From Patiria pectinifera (taxonomy: Eukaryota; Echinodermata; Asteroidea; Valvatida; Asterinidae): a stretch of DNA of 64,000 nt. A model generated the notes under the pieces. It searched no databases and was not told where the DNA came from. It saw nothing but the letters and a program-made list of their open reading frames with translations. The position numbers and the translations under genes were made by a program. The DNA lies in NCBI GenBank assembly GCA_029964075.1, contig CM057133.1:12300699-12364698 (forward strand). Direction: 5' to 3'. Below are positions 57,101-64,000 of this stretch, one piece after another. Position 1 is the stretch's first letter. Every line of letters starts with the position of its first letter.

Positions 57101-60100
57101 TGTACTCGAACTCGTACTCGCACTGATAAGAAAAAACTTGTGCTCATCCTCGCTAGAAAAAAATACCTGTACTCGTACTGGTAGCCATACTCGTGGCAAA
57201 GTACTCATACTCTTACTCATGAGTATGTTCTCCTGCGGGAATTTTAGCTTTTTTTCAAGGTACACTCGGGGAAAGAACTCTTTTTGATTTTTACTTTTGG
57301 TGGGCTTTTGCATATTTTTAATGCCAGTCTGACAGCAATAATCCTTGAAAACATGTACCAATCAAATTGGACTTGTACTCATTGAAATGTACTTAGGTCA
57401 AAAAAAAATAATTCTGCTTCCGGTTTCCCTACCTACCCTATTCTGACAGCCCCTACCCAATTTTTTTATGGGAAAAATGAGGAAAAAAAATCCCCAAATC
57501 CATCAATTTCTACCTTTTACCCATGACTACACGCAGACGCCTCCATATGATCGTACACAAAAAAAAGTGGCCAAAAAAAAAAATTCCTAGCTACCTACCC
57601 TATTTTCGAATGCCATTTAATCGGAAGCAGAACTATTTCTTTTTTGGCCTTAGCTATAATAGGGCTGTCCATTTTCAAATAATTTAGTATTCGTTTACTC
57701 AAAACTGCATTTGACCGAATATTCAGATAATCGAAACTGCCAGCTGCAACTGCGTGCTTCGCCGGTAAAAAGTTGCATGAAGAGCACGCCAGTTAAAATT
57801 TGCATGCAGCAATCCATATAAGACGCTGGAGTTTTTGGCAGCAAGTATTTTATGACTGCACAGGGCTTTCACCCGCTTAAAGGATGTGAACAGTGAAGCG
57901 CCGTTGACAAAAAAGTGGGCACCTGACAATAAAGTGCTGCAGCTTTATGATAAAATAACATCATAGTCATGTGTGTATGTGCGTAGTTTTTTTCGTTTTC
58001 AAATATTCAAACTGGCAAAAAGGTATTCGAATATTCAGTTGATGATCAATTATTTGAATATTAGCTATATTCAGGACAGCGCTAGACTATAAAACTGCCA
58101 TTGTTCAACGCCTATTACGCATGGCCGTAGTTATACTTGACGTGCTGATTGCTGTATCGATTAAATGAATTTCATCCATTCTTCTTTGCAGGCAATTCAG
58201 ATCTTTGCTCAGATTCTCGTTGGTAACTTGGATGCTGCAGTCTTCCGATATCTGCTGGTTGTTTGTGATCTGATCGACAGAGTGGACTGGCAGTACGTAG
58301 AGGACTTCAAGGCGTTCGCCACTGCCATCTATCCATTCTTAAATGTAAGACGACTCGGCCTTGTCTTTAAGGCATTGTTATTTCTCTAAAAATTCCCCTT
58401 AGATGTACAAACATACATGTATACTCAGTGGTTGTTCTACGGGGGGCTAGGGGGGGGCTTTAGCCCCCCAAAATTTTGTCTAGCCCCCCCCCCCAAAAAA
58501 AAATTTCCATAAAAAAAAATTGCACTAGCAAATTTAAGAATGTGACGTACATGTATGCGAACGGTCTCCCCCTAAATAAATAATTGTGAAAAGGGTGCAT
58601 TTGAACACTTTTAGTTAATGTAGTGTGTCTGATTGAAGGATTTTATCAGCGCTCCCCATTGAAAGTATGGCACGAGCCGCCCCTCGTCCAAAGTCATGAG
58701 AATTGGAACCACAAATTCAGATTATCAAACTCTGTTTGTCTGCCGTCATTCTCCAATCTTCACCCTTTCTTTCTTGGTTTCCGTGGTAACCAGGAGGATG
58801 ACATAGACCAGCTGCATCTTGGCTACACGTCCTTCAGTGAGAACAAAGTCTCCAAGGCCTTAGTGTACGAATACTTGATGTACATCATTCTCAAGTACCG
58901 AGAACCAAGATTTCAAGAAGTATGTTTGAATTTTGTTTTGTCAAATTCAATAGATTGTGTAACTGTGTCCTATAGACCAATTCAGGCTTGCTGTCACGGA
59001 GGCCCCCCTCCATGGCGAATGCATTGTGCTTGCTATTGTTCAGATTATCCGTCACGGGGGAGTTGCTTTGTACAATAGCTAGCACAATGGTTCCTCCATT
59101 GAAGGGGGCCTTGTGAGTGTACAGAGATCACGTGACTGTAATCGTCCGTGAAACAATTGTGTTCAAGTTGTCGCAGGTCAATCCAAATCAGCTAGTCTCA
59201 CGACACATAACAAGTCTGAATACAAGAAATAATAATAATAATACCGGAGTCTTATTTAGTGCACATATCTACCAACAATTAGGTACTCAATTCACTGGTA
59301 ATTATGTCTATTTTAAAGACAGGTAAATGAAGTTTATGAGAAATATAAGACCCAATGTGTAGCACCTTTATAAAGGGTATACTGCTAGAAATACACACTG
59401 CCAGAAACACCGGGGCAAACCCCTTTTCTTAGCGATAAGTGTTACTGGGTTCTTTAACATGCATTACACTACACACGGGACCTACGGCTTTGTGTCCTAT
59501 CCAAAGGACAAAGCAATAATGGTAAAGTGCCTTGCTCAAGAGCACAAGGACCATGTTCCCTGTGTACCACGGCACACGAGTCGAACACTGTAACCATTGG
59601 ACCACAGCCCCTCAATGTTTAAAGTCATCCAGTCGTAAATCAATCGGAAGTCACTCGGTTTCTAGCTAAGTCGCAAGCTATCATACGAACTGCAAGCAAA
59701 GGCATTCCTTCGTCATTATTCATGTCCAGTTTACTTGTGACCTCCTTGTGATTTGATCGGTGATTCGACTTGTGATTTGACTTTGTGATGGACTTGACTG
59801 CAGCCCTGGCTACAGCGTTGCACTTGAGGCCGTGAAGCTAAAGGCTCACTAGGCCATTCGGAATTTACAAAACCTTATAACAAATTTGTGACATGGACAA
59901 CAAGTTATCTCCCTTTTTTTGTGTTAGATTGAGAGCAAGTTGTTACAACGGCCCGGCAAGGAGCTAGGCCTGATGAGCGAGAAGGAATTCGGTGAGGCCG
60001 TGGATGCCATGTCACCCCTCGCTAACGAGAAACTACGGCATCGCCTGTTTGCCGAGGCCCAGGCCCACTGTAGTGAGGGTCCTAAAGTAGCCGTCATGCG

Positions 60101-60173
60101 TCTGTCTCGTATCCTTGCTAATGTAGTAGGGGCTTGCATGGCGAGTTTTCACTCGCCGATCTCTATGTACTGA
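48171..60173 (+). CDS. Coiled-coil protein gene, second copy, exons 2-17 (exon 1 absent)
   Basis: Exons: 48171-48329, 49686-49839, 50766-50951, 51437-51594, 51877-51950, 52377-52586, 53109-53364, 53749-53933, 54583-54701, 55566-55800, 55971-56051, 56524-56616, 56889-56996, 58192-58344, 58794-58919, 59928-60173. Each has the same length as its partner in the left copy, with GT-AG borders and an open frame. Exon 1 (start codon, 16 codons) would lie across the N gap. Substitutions are few and mild, for example LADK to LVDK and VESQTTR to VESQTAR in exon 4, RAPE to RAHE in exon 8, and PAGK to PTGK and GVAD to GIAD in exon 11. This looks like an allele or a very recent, constrained duplicate, not a decaying copy. 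Confidence 0.85.
48381..48635. mobile_element. Non-autonomous hAT-like MITE, present only in the right arm
   Basis: A 255-bp element with perfect 21-bp inverted ends (outermost GGTAATCCTTAC..., 48381-48401 against 48615-48635), flanked by the 8-bp direct repeat CAAAAAAC at 48373-48380 and 48636-48643. The corresponding left-arm site (about 36,195-36,215) has only an A/T run. The 8-bp duplication fits hAT; the A-rich target weakens that a little. Confidence 0.75.
50152..50441 (-). mobile_element. tRNA-derived SINE (mirror of 33,758-34,012)
   Basis: On the minus strand it starts GGGGCACTGTGGTCCAATGG and ends AAGCGCTTTGAGACCCGTGG then TATATAAGC. It is longer than the left copy because it keeps a GGTAATGAGAGG segment in the body. 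Confidence 0.8.
52090..52335. repeat. ~43-bp minisatellite (about three units), mirror of 31,799-32,130
   Basis: CATTCATCCTCAATCCTC recurs near 52,267 and 52,311, with a CAGTCATCC variant near 52,228. Confidence 0.7.
54203..54480 (+). mobile_element. tRNA-derived SINE (mirror of 29,668-29,934)
   Basis: Starts GGGGGAGTGTGGCCTAGTGG, B box GGTTCGAATCC, then CTTGGGCAAGCCACTTCACC. It sits in the intron between exons 9 and 10. Confidence 0.8.
57042..57888. mobile_element. ~845-bp insertion specific to the right arm, with a nested MITE
   Basis: The flanks join directly in the left arm near 27,045. The insert has imperfect TACTCG/ACTCGT repeats at about 57,100-57,230. A nested element at about 57,395-57,655 has imperfect ~28-bp inverted ends whose cores are TTCTGCTTCCG (57412-57422) and CGGAAGCAGAA (57622-57632). 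No reading frame of note. Confidence 0.6.
58430..58513. mobile_element. Poly-G/poly-C fragment (mirror of 26,436-26,512)
   Basis: CAGTGGTTGTTCTACGGGG followed by G-runs, GCTTTAGCCCCCC and further C-runs. It is present in both arms, so it predates their divergence. Confidence 0.4.
59001..59110. mobile_element. Fold-back MITE (mirror of 25,820-25,929)
   Basis: GGCCCCCCTCCATGG at the start pairs with CCATTGAAGGGGGCC at the end, with internal GCATTGTGCT..CTATTGT against ACAATAGCTAGCACAATG. 110 bp as in the left arm, with SNPs in one stem. Confidence 0.75.
59227..59611 (-). mobile_element. tRNA-derived SINE (mirror of 25,312-25,705)
   Basis: On the minus strand it begins GGGGCTGTGGTCCAATGGTT and ends in a TTATTATTATTATT tail. 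The B-box region is partly deleted compared with the left copy. Confidence 0.75.
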
Positions 60174-63100
60174 CGGGACAGTGCATCAAGATCACCGGTT
60201 GAAGTTACTAGACCACCATCTTGAGAGGCCTAAAATATATACAAATTTTACAGTACTTTGAGATAGAGCACAACACTGTAAGGGCTGACTATAGCAGCGG
60301 CCATATTGGGAGGCCAAAAAAGTGACTCTTGGCAGCTTCACTTCTTTGTGAATGACGTAGTGCTGTATCCAGTCAGTGTATACACAATAGGGATCAGTGA
60401 TTCGAATCCATCCTAGGGACCATAGTGCTGGCATCCTCACTCAAAGATGCTATGTCACGGTAGAGTTGGGTTTTGTACACTAGACTGTAACAATGCAGAT
60501 TTTGGCGTATTTTTTGTTTTTGAAAATTACAGTCAGAAATTGGCAAAAAACACCAGTTCTCATGTCGTTATATTTTAATTGGTGAACACTATTTCATTAC
60601 ATTTAGCATACAGCAGGACATCAATATAATTGGTATTCCAATTTGTTGGTACCTGTAGCTCAAACTATTAACTGCCACTAAAGAAAATGGCTCTGGAATC
60701 CGGAAAAATATTTATTTTAACAGTCAAATAACAACTTGGCACTTATTCAGCTTATTTTTCACAAAACAACATTTTTTTGACAGATCAACCGATATGTCAG
60801 TACATATTAACAAACAAATTTTTATCAATTCACATTTGAATATCAACAAAATCAACATTTACACTATTTAAAAAAAAATTGATTTGTTTATCTTTGATTG
60901 TATTCATTCTTGCAGCTAGCATTAAAGAACAAAACCAGCCCTCTGCTCATTTTGCTTACAATGTACACATGTAAAAGAGAATAATCTCACAATTTAGCAA
61001 AAGTCACACATGCGAACATTCACCAATTATTTTACAACTTTTAACAAGTATTTACGCAACCTTCGTGTAATAAAACTGATTAAAAAAGTGGTGAGATTTC
61101 GTGCAGTTCAGAAAAATCTAATTGCAAAAGTTGGAAACACAAGAACATTTGAACATGAAATATACATCTTTCATTTTGATGTCAGTTTACCATTACAAGC
61201 CACCAAGCATTTCAAAAGTATTTACATAAACTACATGCAGTGCAACCGATCGAAAAAGCAAATACGATCTGAATATAAATGTAGATCTGTTGTTTTAAAG
61301 GTAGAATGGACCATTTGTCATTTGTGCATTTTTTTTTCGTTTGAAGCAACAAAAGTGCTCAAAATCTAAACACGGATGCTGATTAATTGACCTGATGAAG
61401 TTTTAGCACTCTGAATGCTGGATATTTTGAGAAAACACAATATTCTGGATCTCAGTCAATTTCAATTCAAAATTTGCTGAGTTATATTTTGAATTGCACC
61501 CTCTCATCATGACACAATCCTGAAATCAGCATTCGGGACATGATTCTCATTCAGCCGTGATGTCACACACTTAACCGACGATTATCGCTAATAATAATAG
61601 CAACCGCATGCGTGTGTGTGTCGTGTCAACGCTTGCACCCATTCATGGATTCGCCCAATTACAAACCAACTACCAACGAAAATTTCCAAAAATGTGTCAC
61701 TTGACACACCTTTGGAAATATCCTTCTTTAACTGTTCTCTTCAAAATGACAGCATGCTAGAAGAAATAATTTCACAGGGAATAAAGTGTCCTTAATATCT
61801 TTAAACCAAGTAAGATTTTTAACAATAATTTGGTCGGTTACATTTTGGATAGCTGCAAATGGTTCACTCTACCTTAAACATCATTTTAATCTAAGAAGTC
61901 ACCATTCTCTTTTTTAAGTTTTCAAAAAGAGTTTACACAGACTGTATGCTAACAATTGATAAAACAGTTAAAAATGTTTTCTTTGCATAAGCATTAAATA
62001 CAAAGTAGGTAAATATGAAATATGTTTAATCAGGACACAGATCTTTCATTTTAATATCTATTTATTATAGTACACATATATTAGCATTATAGGCATAAAA
62101 GAAGTAAATTTTATCTCATCCGCCATGCAATGCTTCAAGTCATATATACATATAAGAAGTATATATAAATATCAGGTAATAAAACCAATGACAATTTAGA
62201 GGTTTCTTTCCAAAGTAGAATGGATTTTTCATTTTAAAATCAGATGTATAATGGTCTCAAAAATAATAATATTGTTGTACCACCGTTTTGATGTCTTTCA
62301 GTGATGAAAAAACAACAATACAATTAGGTATTTATAAAGCGCCTCTCATGGAACACAGTGCTGTACAAGGCAATATGTATAATAAAATACACAATGAAAA
62401 TTGAACTCAATAAACAGAACATCGGCAACAAAACGATAACACAAAGCAATCAAGAAATTAGACAAACAGGTGTGTTTTAGAAGACCTTTGAAAATGCCCA
62501 AGGTTTTGGCCTCCCTGATGTTGAAGGGCAGACATTTCCAAAGGCCTAGTCCAGTGGCTTGAAACGTTTTATCACCGGTATGAGTTTGGTTTTTGGCACA
62601 GTCGCTGGTATAATCATTCCTTTAATTGTATACTTCAATTTTTAAATTAATTTTTTTGGGGGGGAGGGGTTGAGGGATGTTTTTCAACATAGTAAAAGCA
62701 CATCCCTGTAATCTCCATTTTCAATTTAATCAGAAAATTGACTTAAACCCGTTTTTCATGCAAGGAACGTCACTTTAAATTCTGGACAGGAATCTGTTTT
62801 TCCACCTTAATAATCACTTTGCCCAGATATTGCTAGCTATCTCCTTCTGCAGCAGGTAGCGCCGCTCTTGAGACAGAAAATTGCCGAGAAAGTGGAGGAC
62901 AGCAGAATATTGACCAGCGCCAACCAAGCCCAGAGTAAGTAAAAACAAAATTATTTGATAACCCCTACGGCAAAAACAAATTATAATAGACCTTATTCAC
63001 CAGGGAGCCATTTTTGATCGTGTTCCCTGAACGTATTTTATAAATTGTAAACTGTTGAATGGGATGGTGCCAGACTATTTATACATTCAATTCCAGTATT

Positions 63101-63741
63101 TTTTTAAATGTGGCTTAAACATTGGGGTATGATCACAAATTTTAAATTATTCATCCGAGCAGACTGGTATTAAATTGTAATTAACTTTATGTCATTGCTT
63201 TAATTTTTAGTCGCAAGTTTCAAAAAAATGAACATTTTGCCTCGCTTTCAATTTAATATGGCCGACTCGTCAATGAAAGCCTTTAAGGGGCAGAGCAGGT
63301 TGCATCCATATAAATTGTATTGTGGCTGTGGCTAGCAGTGCACAAGTGTTTAATGTGAAGTGGCTTTACCTGCTGTCACAGGCGCATGTGTGATTCAGGA
63401 CATGAATGTCATTCAGCCAATTGTAGCTATGTGATGTCACACACTAAACCGACGAATAATAGGAGCCGCATGAGTTTGTTTCTGCATTCAATAGGGGACG
63501 TTGAACAATAGGGGACAATAGGGTCCCCAATTCCCGAGAGGTCCCCAATTTGGATTCGTGTACAAAACATATGGGAGGTATTCCTAAAAAGTTAAACGTA
63601 CAAACAACAGAGGAACAATAGGGGGTCCCCGATTGCAGGCAAATACACACTTGGTTGCACGCTTGTGCGTCATGTCAACACTCGCACCCATTCACTGATC
63701 TCCCAATTGCGAACCAACTCTACCTTAACCGAATCTGCAAT
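60174..63741. other. Repeat-rich intergenic region, mirror of 20,933-24,772
   Basis: Same order as the left arm in reverse, without the hAT element of 23,352. Extra AT-rich sequence lies at about 62,060-62,190. No gene is recognised. The 119-codon open frame at 61,010-61,369 has no counterpart in the left arm. Confidence 0.6.
62325..62640 (-). mobile_element. LINE 3' end relic (mirror of 22,075-22,375)
   Basis: On the minus strand it encodes a better-kept RT C-terminal segment (GLGLWKCLP, then IREAKTLGIFKGLLK) and ends GGCGCTTTATAAATACC. It is less decayed than the left copy. Confidence 0.65.
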
Positions 63742-64000
63742 TTATTGACGCTTGCACAGGTTAAGGATTGCTTTGTAAGCATTACGCAGGACCAATCTGT
63801 GGTCTTTCTGTACGTACGTTAGAAAAAGGGCCCCAAAGAGCATTTGTAGCGTTGCTACGGCGAGGGAAATGTAACTTGCCTGATCAAACTGAATGTTTAC
63901 AAGTTTGAACGTTATTAAGTTAGATATCATCACAGGGGGCAGCCATGCCATGATGATAGTCGTAAAGTAGGCACATAAGTACCAGATGGATTTGGATGTA
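63742..64000 (-). CDS. Olfactory-receptor-like class A GPCR, 3' part (window-truncated), second copy of the gene at 19,958
   Basis: The last 85 codons plus the stop of a receptor nearly identical to the one at 19958-20932: MAWLPPVMISNLITF in TM6, GALFLTYVQKDHR at the TM7 end, tail ending LCKRQ (LCERQ in the other copy). One further change is YIALA to YISLA. The gene continues past the window edge. Confidence 0.9.
   Translation of the reverse strand, partial: TSKSIWYLCAYFTTIIMAWLPPVMISNLITFKLVNIQFDQASYISLAVATLQMLFGALFLTYVQKDHRLVLRNAYKAILNLCKRQ

Larger units (their letters stand above)
47781..64000. repeat. Right arm of the 16-kb inverted repeat
   Basis: Reverse-complement copy of 20,674-36,802, beginning at the first base after the gap and running to the window end. 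Differences include SNPs throughout, a 255-bp insertion at 48,381-48,635 and about 845 bp extra at 57,042-57,888. It lacks the left-arm insertions at 23,352-23,667 and 35,301-35,849. Confidence 0.95.

Noticed and set aside
61010-61369. 119-codon open frame in the right arm
   Set aside because: The equivalent left-arm sequence does not keep the frame, and the product has no domain.
1-64000. CRISPR arrays, operons, phage or bacterial defence systems
   Set aside because: The window is intron-containing animal-type DNA; no regularly spaced repeats or bacterial gene organisation were seen.

Overview
The window is eukaryotic nuclear DNA. It has GT-AG introns of 0.2 to 2 kb, large repeat-rich spacers, tRNA-derived SINEs, hAT-like small transposons and a Ty3/gypsy element. 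The gene content (a tandem array of intronless class A GPCRs with olfactory-receptor-like motifs, an mGluR-like class C GPCR, and a multi-exon coiled-coil gene) and the high polymorphism suggest a marine invertebrate deuterostome such as an amphioxus, echinoderm or hemichordate. I cannot name the species. No searches were run; everything here was read by eye.

Layout. (1) 1-16,100: a head-to-tail array of about 3.4-kb units (starts at 1, 3379, 6824, 10252 and a decayed one at 13569). Units 1-4 each carry one minus-strand intronless GPCR. Only the fourth (12106-13104) is intact; copies 1-3 carry frameshifts. (2) 17,262-20,932: two more intact intronless GPCRs on the plus strand, related to but diverged from the array. 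(3) 24,773-37,066: a 17-exon minus-strand gene for an 863-residue coiled-coil protein of unrecognised family. (4) 37,692-42,400: a young Ty3/gypsy LTR element with two 161-bp LTRs that look identical and a 5-bp target duplication. (5) 44,534-47,280: the 3' two exons of a class C GPCR, cut off by an assembly gap. (6) 47,281-47,780: exactly 500 N. (7) 47,781-64,000: a second, inverted copy of 20,674-36,802, holding exons 2-17 of the coiled-coil gene and the 3' end of the GPCR at 19,958.

The largest feature is therefore a 16-kb inverted repeat. The second arm begins exactly at the 500-N gap, and the arms differ by SNPs and by clean transposon insertions with empty sites in the other arm, while every exon stays open in both. 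The simplest reading is an unmerged alternative haplotype (haplotig) scaffolded in reverse orientation. A real inverted duplication remains possible. Every copy-number statement about this locus depends on which is true.

Biologically, the region looks like a chemosensory-type receptor neighbourhood (six class A loci plus one class C) still changing by tandem duplication and pseudogenisation. The class A receptors lack several hallmark residues (no NPxxY, no obvious TM3-ECL2 cysteine pair, no TM2 Asp) but share a family signature of their own.
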